From: VXNE01 sp965208745
Lineage (GTDB): Bacteria; Pseudomonadota; Gammaproteobacteria; Pseudomonadales; Azotimanducaceae
Assembly: GCA_965208745.1 (NCBI GenBank)
Contig: CBDBPN010000004.1
Location: 2,418,001-2,482,000, forward strand
DNA: 64,000 nt
Direction of reading: 5' to 3'
Position numbers and translations under genes: made by a program. Shown in pieces: positions 16,679 through 25,845 of this stretch (positions are counted from its first letter, which is position 1; each line of letters starts with the position of its first letter). The notes under the pieces are model-generated. The model did not search any database. It saw only the letters and a list, made by a program, of their open reading frames with translations, and was not told the origin of the DNA.

Positions 16679-17761
16679 TCAGGAGACGGTGTCGCGGCGG
16701 ATCGTGAGCCGGACGTCCTCTCCTAGCGCCGTTACGTCGTGGATTCTACCCGTGAGCGCCTCGGCCATGCGCGAGAGACCGAGCCGCGCGAGCGGCCGGG
16801 CATCACTGCCGAACAGCTTGGCGGCGACGTAGACGACGAGCTCGTCCCACAGGCCGGCCTCGAGGAACGCGCCCGCCAGGGTAGGCCCGGCCTCGACGAG
16901 CGCTTCGTTGCACTGGCGCTCGCCAAGGTGCTCAAGCAGTCTGGCGAGTTCGACGTTGGGGGAGTCGTCGCGCCACACCTCGGGGCCGGATGTGGGGTCG
17001 CTATCGCTGCCGCAGGCGAGGAGCAGTGCCCCGCCGTCATTGAGCAAGGCAGCGTCCGGCGGCAGGGCGCCGGTCCCGCTCACGACGACGCGGAGGGGCT
17101 GGCGCAATCGTCCGTCCGCGGCGAAGCGTTCGTCGCGCACCGTGAGCCGGGGGTCGTCGATACGCACCGTGCCGGCGCCCGTGATCACGGCGCAACTGCG
17201 CGCGCGCCAGTGCTGCACGTCGACGCGGGCGGCGGCGCCCGTGATCCACTGGCTCTCGCCGCTCGCCATCGCCGTCCGCCCGTCGAGAGACACGGCGGTC
17301 TTGATGCGCACCCAGGGGCGCCCTGTCGCGAGGCGGGTGGTCCAGCCCAGGTTCAGCTCGCGCGCGTCGGGCAGGTCGATCACCTCGACGGCGATGCCGG
17401 CGGCCCGCAGGCGCTCGAAGCCGGCCCCCGCGATACGGGGATGCGGGTCCGTCATGGCGGCGACGACGCGTCGGATGCCGGCCGCGACCAGGGCGTCCGT
17501 GCAGGGCGGCGTCCTGCCCTGGAACGAACACGGCTCGAGGGAGACGTACGCCGTGGCTCCCGAGACGTCGGACCCGGCGTCGGCGAGGGCGTTTACTTCG
17601 GCGTGTGCCTCGCCGGTCCGTACGTGCCAGCCGCGGCCGAGCGTGCGGCCGTCCCGCACGATCAGGCAGCCGACGCGGGGGTTGGGCGCGCAGGTGTACA
17701 GGCCGCGTTCGGCGAGGGCGACGGCGGCGCGCAGGAACAGGCGGTCTGTGTTTCGGGACAT
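16679..17761 (-). CDS. ribD: Bifunctional riboflavin deaminase/reductase RibD
   Basis: This 360-residue fusion has an N-terminal CDA-fold deaminase with the zinc and catalytic motif HAEVNAL and the second zinc motif SLEPCSFQGRTPPCTDAL. The C-terminal DHFR-like reductase starts near residue 148 (VRIKTAVSLDGRTAMASGES) and includes VEAGPTLAGAFLEAGLWDE. It performs the second and third steps from the GTP branch. The usual PCSH of the zinc motif is PCSF here, with both Cys kept. No FMN riboswitch is visible upstream; ribD follows nrdR after 18 nt and probably shares its transcript. Confidence 0.93.
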   Translation of the reverse strand: MSRNTDRLFLRAAVALAERGLYTCAPNPRVGCLIVRDGRTLGRGWHVRTGEAHAEVNALADAGSDVSGATAYVSLEPCSFQGRTPPCTDALVAAGIRRVVAAMTDPHPRIAGAGFERLRAAGIAVEVIDLPDARELNLGWTTRLATGRPWVRIKTAVSLDGRTAMASGESQWITGAAARVDVQHWRARSCAVITGAGTVRIDDPRLTVRDERFAADGRLRQPLRVVVSGTGALPPDAALLNDGGALLLACGSDSDPTSGPEVWRDDSPNVELARLLEHLGERQCNEALVEAGPTLAGAFLEAGLWDELVVYVAAKLFGSDARPLARLGLSRMAEALTGRIHDVTALGEDVRLTIRRDTVS

Positions 17762-17779
17762 GGACTACGCCGCGGCCGG

Positions 17780-18238
17780 TCAGTCGTTCTCGGGACGCAG
17801 CCGGCGGACTTCCTCCGAGAAGTCGCGGATGTCCTGGAAGTCCCGGTAGACGGAGGCGAAGCGCACGTATGCGACCGCGTCCATCGCGCGCAGTTCCTCC
17901 ATCACCGCCTCGCCGACCGTCCGCGACGGCACCTCGCGTTCGCCGGTCGAGCGCAGGACGTGGGTGATGTGACCGATGGCGTTCTCGATCTCCTCGGCGC
18001 CCACCGGGCGTTTCTCCAGCGCCCGCAGCATCCCGGCGCGCAGCTTCTCCTCGTTGAACGGTTCCCTGGCGCCGTTGCTCTTGACGACGTGCGGCATCAC
18101 CAGCGCGGGGCGTTCGTAGGTGGTGAAGCGTTCGCCACAGCCCTGGCACGCCCTGCGCCGACGCACTTCGCCGCCTTCGGCGACGAGGCGCGAGTCGATC
18201 ACCCGGGTGTCTTCGTCGCCGCAGAAGGGGCAGTGCAT
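17780..18238 (-). CDS. nrdR: Transcriptional repressor NrdR
   Basis: This 152-residue repressor of ribonucleotide reductase genes has an N-terminal zinc ribbon (MHCPFCGDEDTRVIDSR and RRRACQGCGERFTTYE), then an ATP-cone (VVKSNGAREPFNEEKLRAG onward) that senses ATP/dATP. The length matches the family exactly. It heads the rib-nusB-thiL run and is divergent from the glyoxalase II gene, with 138 nt between the starts. NrdR boxes were not recognised in the gap. Confidence 0.95.
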   Translation of the reverse strand: MHCPFCGDEDTRVIDSRLVAEGGEVRRRRACQGCGERFTTYERPALVMPHVVKSNGAREPFNEEKLRAGMLRALEKRPVGAEEIENAIGHITHVLRSTGEREVPSRTVGEAVMEELRAMDAVAYVRFASVYRDFQDIRDFSEEVRRLRPEND

Positions 18239-18376
18239 GCAACGGCCGCCGGTGGCTGGGGACGGCGGGATTGTACTGTGTCGCTTCCGTCGCCCGCGGC
18301 GCGTCCGCGCCGCTGACGCGTGCGCCGCGCCGGGATTGCGTCCATGATAGGGACCTCGCAACCGGGGAGGGCCATC

Positions 18377-19171
18377 GTGATCGTCGAGCAGATCTGGACG
18401 GGCAACGCGTACCGCAACTTCAACTACTTGATCGCGTGCGGGGAGACCGGCGAGGCCCTCGCGGTCGATCCCCTGGACCACGAGAAGTGCCTCGCCCGCG
18501 CACGCGAGCGGGGCTGGGAGATCACCCAGATCCTGAACACGCACGAGCATCTCGACCATACCGGCGGGAACGGCGCGATGATCGAGGCGACCGGGGCGAG
18601 GCTGCTCGCGCACAAGGACGCCGGTCCGCGGATCGACGGCATCGACGTGGGGCTCGGCGTCGGCGACGTGGTCCAGGTCGGGAAGACAGTCGAGCTGCTG
18701 GCCCTCGACACGCCCGGGCATACGATGAGCCACATCTGCCTGCTCTCCAAGACGGACACGCCGGCACTCTTCTGCGGCGACACACTGTTCAACGCCGGCG
18801 CCGGGAACTGCCACGGCGGGGGGCACCCGGAGGAACTCTACGAGACCTTCGTCTCGCAACTCGACCGGTTGCCGGAAGAGACGCTGATCTACCCCGGCCA
18901 CGACTACATCCGGAACAACCTGGGATTCACCCTGGACCGGGAGCCCGACAACACCGCCGCGGCGGCCTTGTCGGACGAACTCTCCGACACCCACGACCCC
19001 GACGACCCGATGGTGACCACCCTCGCCCGGGAGCGCGAGATCAACACCTTCTTCCGGCTCTCGAGCCCGACGGTCATCGCGAAGCTCCGGGAGGCGTTTC
19101 CGGAGCTGGACGAGAACCCCACGCCGAAGGACGTGTTCCTGAGACTGCGCGAGCTGCGCAATTCCTGGTAG
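18377..19171 (+). CDS. gloB: Hydroxyacylglutathione hydrolase (glyoxalase II), metallo-beta-lactamase fold
   Basis: This is 264 residues from GTG 18377, chosen for the GGGGAGGG ribosome site about 6 nt upstream. Upstream in-frame ATG codons (18320, 18344) have no such site. The metal motif LNTHEHLDHTGGNGAM is followed by the second His ligand in LDTPGHTMSHICL and an Asp ligand in FCGDTLF. The substrate-binding segment YPGHDYIRNNLGFTL matches glyoxalase II. It would hydrolyse S-lactoylglutathione to lactate and glutathione. A small DUF6489-like gene follows after 13 nt. Confidence 0.87.
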   Translation: MIVEQIWTGNAYRNFNYLIACGETGEALAVDPLDHEKCLARARERGWEITQILNTHEHLDHTGGNGAMIEATGARLLAHKDAGPRIDGIDVGLGVGDVVQVGKTVELLALDTPGHTMSHICLLSKTDTPALFCGDTLFNAGAGNCHGGGHPEELYETFVSQLDRLPEETLIYPGHDYIRNNLGFTLDREPDNTAAAALSDELSDTHDPDDPMVTTLAREREINTFFRLSSPTVIAKLREAFPELDENPTPKDVFLRLRELRNSW

Positions 19172-19184
19172 GAGAACGTTCGCG

Positions 19185-19442
19185 ATGAAGATCGAGTTGG
19201 ATATCACGCCGGCGGAAGTCCGGCAACTCTTCGGCCTGCCCGACACCACCGCGGCGCAGAAGTTCATGGAGGAGCGCTTCCGGCAGTTCGTGGCGCAGCA
19301 GGAAGAGGGCGAGGGGGAAGCGCTCGGACGGATGATGACGGCGATGTTCGAGGGCGGCCGCCAGTCGGTCGAGGCGTACCAGGAGTTCCTGCGGGGGCTC
19401 GGCGGACTGGTGGCGGGACGCGAGGAACGTCGGGACGGTTGA
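19185..19442 (+). CDS. DUF6489-like small protein
   Basis: This 85-residue, mostly helical, acidic protein begins MKIELDITPAEVRQLFGLPD. The start resembles the DUF6489 family (a short beta-strand, then a PEEARRFLGLPD-like turn). It follows gloB by 13 nt with a GGAG ribosome site. Its function is unknown; the family assignment is from memory and moderate. Confidence 0.65.
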   Translation: MKIELDITPAEVRQLFGLPDTTAAQKFMEERFRQFVAQQEEGEGEALGRMMTAMFEGGRQSVEAYQEFLRGLGGLVAGREERRDG

Positions 19443-19538
19443 GCGCCTGTCCGCGCGGTTGCGTTCTCGGGGCCATCCGGACCTCTCCCATCTGGTACGC
19501 TCCGGTGGAATGACTGCCGATCGGCGAGGGGGGAAGTC

Positions 19539-21518
19539 ATGAAAGCACGACACCTGATGGTCGCCGCGCTCGCGGGCCTTTGGCTTGCCGGGTGTGCGCG
19601 GGAACCGGCGGAGACGCCCGCGGGGGAGCCGGAGGGAGCGGCCGCCGCGGTCGAGGAAGCGGCGCTCCCGGAAGCGAACCCGCTCCGCAACGCCTATTTC
19701 GGCGACCTGCACGTGCACTCGCGCTACTCGTTCGACGCGTTCCTGTTCGGCACGGTCGCCACGCCCGACGAGGCGTATCGCTTCGCGCTCGGCGAGCCGC
19801 TCGCGCACCCGGCCGGCATTCGAATGCAGCTCCTGGATCCGCTCGACTTCTACGCGGTCACCGACCACGCGATGTTCCTCGGCATGATGCCGGCGATGGC
19901 CGATCCGACGACCGAGATCTCCAAGACCGAGTTCGCCCGACCCTTTGCCAACCCGCAGACCGTGGAGGAGCGGGGGGAGGCCTTCGCGGCGATACGCCCG
20001 TACCTGACGCCGGAGACGTCACAGGACGTGCTGGACCTCGGCATCGTTCGCTCCGCCTGGTCGGAAATCGTCGCGGCGGCCAACCGGCACAACGACCCCG
20101 GCAGCTTCACCGCCTTCCTGGCCTACGAGTTCACCTCGGCGCCGAACTCGCAGAACCTGCACCGCAACGTGGTGTTCCGGGGCGACGCGGCGCCGGACAT
20201 GCCGTTCTCGCGGCTCGACTCGATGAATCCCGAGGACCTCTGGCGCTGGATGGACCAGGCCCGCGCGAACGGCTACGACGCGCTGGCGATCCCGCACAAC
20301 AGCAACGGCTCGAACGGCCAGATGTTCAAGCCGGCGACCTTCGACGACGCCGCTCTCGACGCCGCGTACGCGGACCTGCGGATGCGCAACGAGCCCCTCG
20401 TCGAGGTGACCCAGATCAAGGGCACGTCGGAAACCCATCCGCTGCTGTCCCCGAACGACGAGTGGGCGAACTTCGAGATCATGCCGTTCCGCATCGCCAC
20501 CCGGATCCTGAGCAACGTGTCGGGCAGCTACGCCCGGGAAGCGTTGCTGCGCGGGCTCGAGTTCGAGGCGGACGAGGGTTTCAACCCGTTCAAGTTCGGC
20601 CTGATCGGCGCGAGCGATACGCACAATGCGTCTTACGCCGGCGACGAGTCGGACTACTACAGCAAGGTCGGCCGGCTCGACGCCACGCCCGCCTTGCGGG
20701 CCACCGTGCCCCTGGAGCCACGCGAAGGAGAAGGCCCACTCGACGTGTACGCGTGTCCGGAAACGATACCGACGGCGGTCTCGGGCGAATCGACGCAAGA
20801 GGCCCCGAAGATCTGGTGCGGGGAGGATGCCGAACGATACCGTGAGACCTACTACACCTACTGGGGCGCGTCGGGTCTGACGGGCGCGTGGGCGCGGGAG
20901 AACACCCGCGCCTCGCTCCACGACGCGCTACGGCGCAAGGAGACTTTCGGGACGAGTGGGCCGCGCATCCGCGTGCGGTTCTTCGGCGGCTACGACCTCG
21001 CCGGCATTCCCGTGGACGCCCCGGACATGGTGGCGCGCGCGGACGCCGGCGGCGTACCGATGGGCGGCGATATCGAAGGCCGCGCCGAGGGGGCGCCGAC
21101 CTTCCTGGTGTGGGCGTCCCGCGACGTGCGCAGCGCCCCGCTGCAGCGGGCGCAGATCGTCAAGGGATGGGTCGAGGACGGCGCACCGCGGGAACGGGTG
21201 TTCGACGTGGCGTGCTCCGATGGCGGTGCGGTGGACCCCGAGACGCATCGCTGCCCGGACAACGGCGCCACGGTGAACCTGGCCGACTGCTCGATCCCGG
21301 CGGACGTGGGCGCGGCGCAACTCGCGGCGTCATGGCAGGATCCGACGTTCGATCCGGGGCAGCGGGCCCTCTACTACGTGCGCGTACTGGAGAACCCGAC
21401 CTGCCGGTGGTCGACCTGGGATGCGCTCAAGGCCGGGGTGGCGGCGCGACCGGACCTGCCGGCGACGCTGCAGGAACGCGCCTGGACGTCGGCCATCTGG
21501 TACACGCCCGCCGGCTGA
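19539..21518 (+). CDS. DUF3604 family lipoprotein
   Basis: This 659-residue exported protein has a lipoprotein signal (MKARHLMVAALAG, lipobox LAGC with the acylated Cys near residue 19). The mature part opens with RNAYFGDLHVHSRYSFDAF, a PHP-like metal motif that defines DUF3604, and continues with YAVTDHAMFLG and FGLIGASDTHNA. The family is thought to be related to metal-dependent phosphoesterases, but its substrate is unknown. Start ATG 19539 follows GGGGGGAAG. It stands alone in its transcript orientation ahead of a VOC gene 36 nt later. Confidence 0.85.
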   Translation: MKARHLMVAALAGLWLAGCAREPAETPAGEPEGAAAAVEEAALPEANPLRNAYFGDLHVHSRYSFDAFLFGTVATPDEAYRFALGEPLAHPAGIRMQLLDPLDFYAVTDHAMFLGMMPAMADPTTEISKTEFARPFANPQTVEERGEAFAAIRPYLTPETSQDVLDLGIVRSAWSEIVAAANRHNDPGSFTAFLAYEFTSAPNSQNLHRNVVFRGDAAPDMPFSRLDSMNPEDLWRWMDQARANGYDALAIPHNSNGSNGQMFKPATFDDAALDAAYADLRMRNEPLVEVTQIKGTSETHPLLSPNDEWANFEIMPFRIATRILSNVSGSYAREALLRGLEFEADEGFNPFKFGLIGASDTHNASYAGDESDYYSKVGRLDATPALRATVPLEPREGEGPLDVYACPETIPTAVSGESTQEAPKIWCGEDAERYRETYYTYWGASGLTGAWARENTRASLHDALRRKETFGTSGPRIRVRFFGGYDLAGIPVDAPDMVARADAGGVPMGGDIEGRAEGAPTFLVWASRDVRSAPLQRAQIVKGWVEDGAPRERVFDVACSDGGAVDPETHRCPDNGATVNLADCSIPADVGAAQLAASWQDPTFDPGQRALYYVRVLENPTCRWSTWDALKAGVAARPDLPATLQERAWTSAIWYTPAG

Positions 21519-21554
21519 ACGGAAACGCGTGCCACGACCCTCGAGAGGACGCCC

Positions 21555-21953
21555 ATGGCCGACGAGATTCCGAGCATCGTGCATCACCTGTCCCTCGGGA
21601 CGAACGACTTCGAGCGGGCGGCCGCTTTCTACGAACGCGTGATGCCGACGGTCGGCGCGCGCAAGGTGCTCTCCTTCCCGGGTGCGGTGGCCTACGGCAA
21701 GCACTTCCCCGAGTTCTGGGTGCAGACGCCCTTCGATGGCGGGACGGCGGCTTCAGGGAACGGCACTCATGTCGCGTTCGTCGCGGCGTCGCGGGAGTCC
21801 GTCGACGCCTTCCATGCGGCGGCCCTGGAAGCCGGGGGCACGGACGACGGAGCGCCGGGGCTCCGGCCCCAGTACGGCCCCGACTACTACTGCTGCTACG
21901 TCCGCGATCCGGACGGACACAAGATCGAGGCGGCGGTCGTTCCCGGGGCGTAG
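21555..21953 (+). CDS. VOC (glyoxalase/bleomycin resistance) family protein
   Basis: This 132-residue single VOC domain opens with IVHHLSLGTNDFERAAAFYE, with a metal-site His near the N-terminus, and ends with YCCYVRDPDGHKIEAAV, where the usual Glu ligand lies. Members bind a divalent metal and act as lyases, dioxygenases or binding proteins, and many small ones are uncharacterised. Start ATG 21555 has GAGAGGA upstream. It converges on a minus-strand lipoprotein gene. Confidence 0.82.
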   Translation: MADEIPSIVHHLSLGTNDFERAAAFYERVMPTVGARKVLSFPGAVAYGKHFPEFWVQTPFDGGTAASGNGTHVAFVAASRESVDAFHAAALEAGGTDDGAPGLRPQYGPDYYCCYVRDPDGHKIEAAVVPGA

Positions 21954-22027
21954 CACGTCCCCAGGTCTTCAGGTGCGGGCCTTCGTTGCTTCGGAGCCTT
22001 CGCGGCGTCATTGCGCCCGCCGTCGGA

Positions 22028-22534
22028 CTACTCTCGAATGTGCGTCCGCGGCCGGTCCAGCCGGAACACCTGCCCTCCGGCCACCCAGTTGTCCGCGGGA
22101 TCCAGGCCGTACTTCGCCGCGAACGCCGTGCTGACCGCGTGGCGCTCCGCCTGGTTGTGGACCTGCACGGCAACCAGTTCGTAGATGGCCGCGTCCACCC
22201 GTACGCGCACGTCCGGCGTCTCCTCCAGGTACTCGGTCCAGCGCGTGCCGTCCTCCCGGGTCGCGACGTAGACGTCGGGGCCGATCCCGACGGCCCACAT
22301 GTTGATCGAGTAGGGGCTGTCCGGCCGGATCTCGAGCTGGACGTTGTGCCGCCCCTCGAGGTCGGTCCAGTCGGCGGGGGCGGGTTCGACCTCGCCCTCG
22401 AGTTCGCCGCCCGGGATGAAGCCGAAGGGCTCGCTACAGCCGGCGGCGGCTAGAACCGCGACCGCGACGGACCGACGCAGGGCCGACCGGGCGGGTGGCC
22501 GCCCCTGGAACGCGTTGCGCGTACCGGCCGTCAT
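22028..22534 (-). CDS. Hypothetical lipoprotein
   Basis: This 168-residue protein has a basic N-terminus, a hydrophobic stretch (VAVAVLAAAGC) and a Cys near residue 33, giving a plausible lipobox AAGC. The mature part is rich in beta-strand, with LEIRPDSPYSINMWAVGIG, DVYVATREDG and VRVRVDAAIYELVAV. This strand pattern recalls a split beta-barrel (PNPOx or F420-type) fold, but that is only an impression. It lies 31 nt from an APC permease on the same strand. Confidence 0.65.
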   Translation of the reverse strand: MTAGTRNAFQGRPPARSALRRSVAVAVLAAAGCSEPFGFIPGGELEGEVEPAPADWTDLEGRHNVQLEIRPDSPYSINMWAVGIGPDVYVATREDGTRWTEYLEETPDVRVRVDAAIYELVAVQVHNQAERHAVSTAFAAKYGLDPADNWVAGGQVFRLDRPRTHIRE

Positions 22535-22565
22535 GTCGTCAAGGTAGGCGTCTTTCGACCTGCGT

Positions 22566-23888
22566 TCAAGTGACGGGGCCGCGCTCCGTGTTGCGCGAAG
22601 GGCGGCGCCGGCTGACCATGTAGAAGGCCGCGCCCGTGGCGAAGACCGCCGTCCCCGCGAGGGCTTCGGTGGGCCGCTGCAGCACGATGTAGGTGAGGGT
22701 CCAGCCGGTGACCGCCAGGAAGAGGAGCGGCGGCAGCGGATACCAGGGCACGCGGTACGGGCGGGGCAGGTCCGGACGCCGCAGGCGCAGCACGAACACC
22801 GCCGCGACGGTACAGAGCGTGCTCACCCCGAGCGTGAACCCGGCGAACACCAGGATCGACTCGAAGGTGGCGGTGAGGACGAACGCCATCGCCAGTCCGG
22901 ACTGGAGCAGGATGGCCACCAGGGGCACGTCGTGGCGGTTGGTGCGGGCGAGGAAACGCAGGGCGTGGAAGTCCTGGCCGATCACCTGCAGGACGCGGGG
23001 CCCCGCCAGGGTCATCGCGCTCACCGTCGAGATGAGGAGCAGGGCGAGGGCCACGCCCATGATCGAAGCCCCGGCGTCGCCGAAGACGAACCGGGCGGCG
23101 ACGTAGCCGACTTCGAGCTTGCCGGCGAGCGCCGTGACGGGCGCGGCGTGGAGGAAGGTGTAGTTCAGGAGCAGGTAGAGCGCCATCACGATGCCGGTTC
23201 CGAGCAGCAGCACCCGGGACAGGGTCTCGCCCGGGCGGTCGAGTTCGTCGATGACGTAGGTCGCCGCGTTCCACCCGGTGTAGGCGTAGTGGACGTAGAT
23301 CAGCGCCACGGCGAAGGCGCCCGATACGAGCAGCGTTCCGTCGCCGGGGCCGGGGAGGAAGTGGATGTCCTGCGGCGCCGGAACCTGTGTCCACCCGAGG
23401 ACGCAGAAGACGGCGATGAGGACGACCTTGAGGTAGGTGAAGGTGCGTTGCGTGCCGCCGCTCGCGCGGCGGGTGGTCGCGTGGGCCGCCGCCAGCGCCG
23501 CGATGAGCCCGATGGCCAGCCAGCGCGGCGACAGGGCGGGGAGCACGGACGCGAGGTACGTGCCGAAGGTGATCGCCGCCAGCGCGGTCGGAGCGGCGAA
23601 GCCGATGGAGGCCGACATCCAGCCGGACACGAAGCCGACGGCCGGGTGGAACGTCCTGGAGAGGAAGTTGTACTCGCCGCCGGAACGGGGCAGCGCGCCG
23701 CCGAGCTCCGCGTAGGTCATGGCGCCGCAGAGCGCGGTGACGCCGCCGACGAACCAGAGCGCGAGGATGACGAAGCCGGACCGGATCTCCAGTAGCTGGA
23801 AGCCGAGGCTCGTGAACACCCCGGTGCCGATCATGTTCGCGATCACGACCGCGAGGGCCGTGCGCGCGCTGAAGCGCCCGGACTGCAA
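22566..23888 (-). CDS. APC-superfamily amino acid/polyamine permease
   Basis: This 440-residue membrane protein has about 12 hydrophobic segments. The first helix carries VIANMIGTGVFTSLG, the conserved broken-helix motif of APC transporters. Later come ALPRSGGEYNFLSRTFHP and YTGWNAATYVIDELDRPGE. It would import an amine or amino acid across the inner membrane. The substrate is not readable. The likely start is TTG 23888. It belongs to a minus-strand group with an alpha/beta hydrolase and two iron oxygenases, which suggests a catabolic unit. Confidence 0.85.
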   Translation of the reverse strand: MQSGRFSARTALAVVIANMIGTGVFTSLGFQLLEIRSGFVILALWFVGGVTALCGAMTYAELGGALPRSGGEYNFLSRTFHPAVGFVSGWMSASIGFAAPTALAAITFGTYLASVLPALSPRWLAIGLIAALAAAHATTRRASGGTQRTFTYLKVVLIAVFCVLGWTQVPAPQDIHFLPGPGDGTLLVSGAFAVALIYVHYAYTGWNAATYVIDELDRPGETLSRVLLLGTGIVMALYLLLNYTFLHAAPVTALAGKLEVGYVAARFVFGDAGASIMGVALALLLISTVSAMTLAGPRVLQVIGQDFHALRFLARTNRHDVPLVAILLQSGLAMAFVLTATFESILVFAGFTLGVSTLCTVAAVFVLRLRRPDLPRPYRVPWYPLPPLLFLAVTGWTLTYIVLQRPTEALAGTAVFATGAAFYMVSRRRPSRNTERGPVT

Positions 23889-23903
23889 CGGTCTACACGC
23901 GTT

Positions 23904-24956
23904 TCAGTGCTGCGGCCAGCAATCCGTAACGCGCGTCGCGATCCAGCGGACGAGATGCGCATTGACTTCCCGCGGCTTCTCCTGGGCCATCCAGTGGCCG
24001 GAGTCGACGATGGCCTCCGTCAGGTCGTCGCAGTACGCGCGCATCGGGTCGGCGAGGCGCGAAGTCACCGTCTCGCAGGTGTAGTCGTACCGTGCCGCGA
24101 GGAAGAGGACGGGCATGCCGAGACGCCCGTCGTGCACCGCGCGCTCGGCATAGGCGCGGTTCGCATCGTGGTTCATGTAGAAGGAGTTCGGCCCGAAGAA
24201 CCCGTTGCGGGCCAGGGCCTCCGCGTAGCGCGCGAGGTCTGCCTCGGTGACCACGTCGCCGTCGCGCGGCAGGTCGGGGGGTCCGGCCGCGCCGCCGAAC
24301 CAGCCGCCGGCCTTGCGGATCATCGCCGTCCCGCTGGGCTTCCCCAACCCGGACGGGTCGCCCTTGCGGAACGCCAGTTTCACCATGTTGTACGGGTTCG
24401 CGTCCATGGCCGCCGTCGCGGCCTCGAACGCCTCCTGGTAGAAGAGCTGGTACTCCCACTGCCCGGCCGGGAACTCGTCCTCCGGGTAGACGGCGCGGTC
24501 GACCAGGGGCAGGCAGCCCTCGAGGCCGTACTCCAACGTGTGGTAGGGCACGCACAGGTTGGCCACGGCGTGGCAGCGATCCGGGTGGTGGCTCGCGATG
24601 TTCCAGACCACGGGGCTGCCCCAGTCGTGCCCGACCCAGATGGCGCGCTCCCGCCCCAGGGCGTCGAGCAGGCCGATCATGTCGCCGACCACCCGCTCCT
24701 GCGCATAGTTCTCGTGGCGCGCGTAGACGGTGGATCGTCCGTACCCCCGGAGGTCCGGTGCGACGGCACGGAAACCCAGGGCGGCAAGCGCGGGGAGCTG
24801 GTGACGCCAACTGAGCGACAGTTCGGGCCAGCCGTGGACGAAGATGACGAGGGGACCGTCCTCCGGTCCGGCATCGAGAAAGAACGAGCGGTGGCCGCCC
24901 GTGCGGACGGTGCGTTCGGCGACGTTCACGCCGGGGGGCTCAGCCGGCGGCCGCAA
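23904..24956 (-). CDS. Alpha/beta hydrolase, epoxide hydrolase-like
   Basis: This protein of about 350 residues has the oxyanion motif VHGWPELSLSWRHQ, APDLRGYGRS, and the nucleophile elbow VGHDWGSPVVW, with Asp rather than Ser as nucleophile. This is the pattern of epoxide hydrolases and haloalkane dehalogenases. The catalytic His lies near the end in VDSGHWMAQEKP. ATG 24956 overlaps the upstream dioxygenase gene by 17 nt; GTG 24929, 11 nt after that gene's stop, is an alternative. Substrate unknown. Confidence 0.84.
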   Translation of the reverse strand: MRPPAEPPGVNVAERTVRTGGHRSFFLDAGPEDGPLVIFVHGWPELSLSWRHQLPALAALGFRAVAPDLRGYGRSTVYARHENYAQERVVGDMIGLLDALGRERAIWVGHDWGSPVVWNIASHHPDRCHAVANLCVPYHTLEYGLEGCLPLVDRAVYPEDEFPAGQWEYQLFYQEAFEAATAAMDANPYNMVKLAFRKGDPSGLGKPSGTAMIRKAGGWFGGAAGPPDLPRDGDVVTEADLARYAEALARNGFFGPNSFYMNHDANRAYAERAVHDGRLGMPVLFLAARYDYTCETVTSRLADPMRAYCDDLTEAIVDSGHWMAQEKPREVNAHLVRWIATRVTDCWPQH

Positions 24957-25812
24957 CGCGTAGGCGGCCCTGTGTACCGGAGTCCTCCTGGACGCCCTCG
25001 AAGTACGGACGGTCGCCCTGGACCGTGACCCGAAGTCCCCGGCGCGTTTCGGGATAGTAGTCCCAGACGGCCAGGTGCTGGGTACAGCGGTTGTCCCACA
25101 TCGCGACGGACCCGGCTTCCCACGGGAAGCGGCACTGGAACGCGGGATGCTTGACGTGTTCGAAGAGGAACTCGAGCAACGCCCGGCTCTCGCGGACCGA
25201 CAGTTCCTGGATGCGCCTGGTGAAGCTCGAGTTGACGAAGAGCGCGCGGCGCTTCGTCACGGGATGCGTCCGGATCACGGGATGGACGGCCTGCGGGAAC
25301 TCGCGCTGCGGGGGATGGTCGCCGTACACGCCGGTGTAGTCCGCGGCGTGCAGGGCGGTCAGGCCCGTGAGCAGGCGCCGCATCGATCCGGACAGGGCGT
25401 CGTAGGCGGCGTACATGCTCGCCCACAGCGTGTCCCCGCCCGCCGCCGGCACTTCGTGCAGGTGCAGGATCGTGCCGAGCGGGGGTTCCTCGTCCGCCGA
25501 CACGTCGGAATGCCACCCGGAGCCGTTGTTGCGCTTCGAGTCGCGGTTCGTCTCGATCACCATCAGTTCGGGGTTGCCGTGGGCGTACGGCGCCGCCGGG
25601 TGGATGTGGAGCGGCCCGAGGCGGCGGCCGAAGGCGAGGTGCTGCTCGGGCGTCATCTCCTGGTCGCGGAAGAAGAGCACGCAGTGCCGCATCCACGCGT
25701 CGTGGAGCTCGGCGAAGGCCTCGTCGGACAGCGTGTCCCCGAGGTTCACGCCGTACACGACGGCGCCGATCGTGGGGGTGACGGGTTCGACTGCGATGTG
25801 CCGGTACGCCAT
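24940..25812 (-). CDS. TauD/TfdA-family Fe(II)/2-oxoglutarate dioxygenase
   Basis: This 290-residue protein belongs to the family that hydroxylates substrates such as taurine or phenoxyacetates using 2-oxoglutarate and O2. The iron ligands are His101 and Asp103 (GWHSDVS) and His247 (TQHLAVWDYYP). Arg258 or Arg261 (ETRRGLRVTV) binds 2-oxoglutarate. The N-terminus TPTIGAVVYGVNLGD is typical. Its length is normal. It overlaps the hydrolase gene and follows the PhyH-HEAT gene by 33 nt. The real substrate is not known. Confidence 0.88.
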   Translation of the reverse strand: MAYRHIAVEPVTPTIGAVVYGVNLGDTLSDEAFAELHDAWMRHCVLFFRDQEMTPEQHLAFGRRLGPLHIHPAAPYAHGNPELMVIETNRDSKRNNGSGWHSDVSADEEPPLGTILHLHEVPAAGGDTLWASMYAAYDALSGSMRRLLTGLTALHAADYTGVYGDHPPQREFPQAVHPVIRTHPVTKRRALFVNSSFTRRIQELSVRESRALLEFLFEHVKHPAFQCRFPWEAGSVAMWDNRCTQHLAVWDYYPETRRGLRVTVQGDRPYFEGVQEDSGTQGRLRVAAAG

Positions 25813-25845
25813 CAGGGGGTCACCTTCGGGTGCGGGTGAAGGAGA

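Noticed and set aside
18239..18376. NrdR boxes or an FMN riboswitch in the nrdR/gloB gap or before ribD
   Set aside because: I looked for the paired NrdR boxes and the conserved FMN aptamer segments and did not find them.
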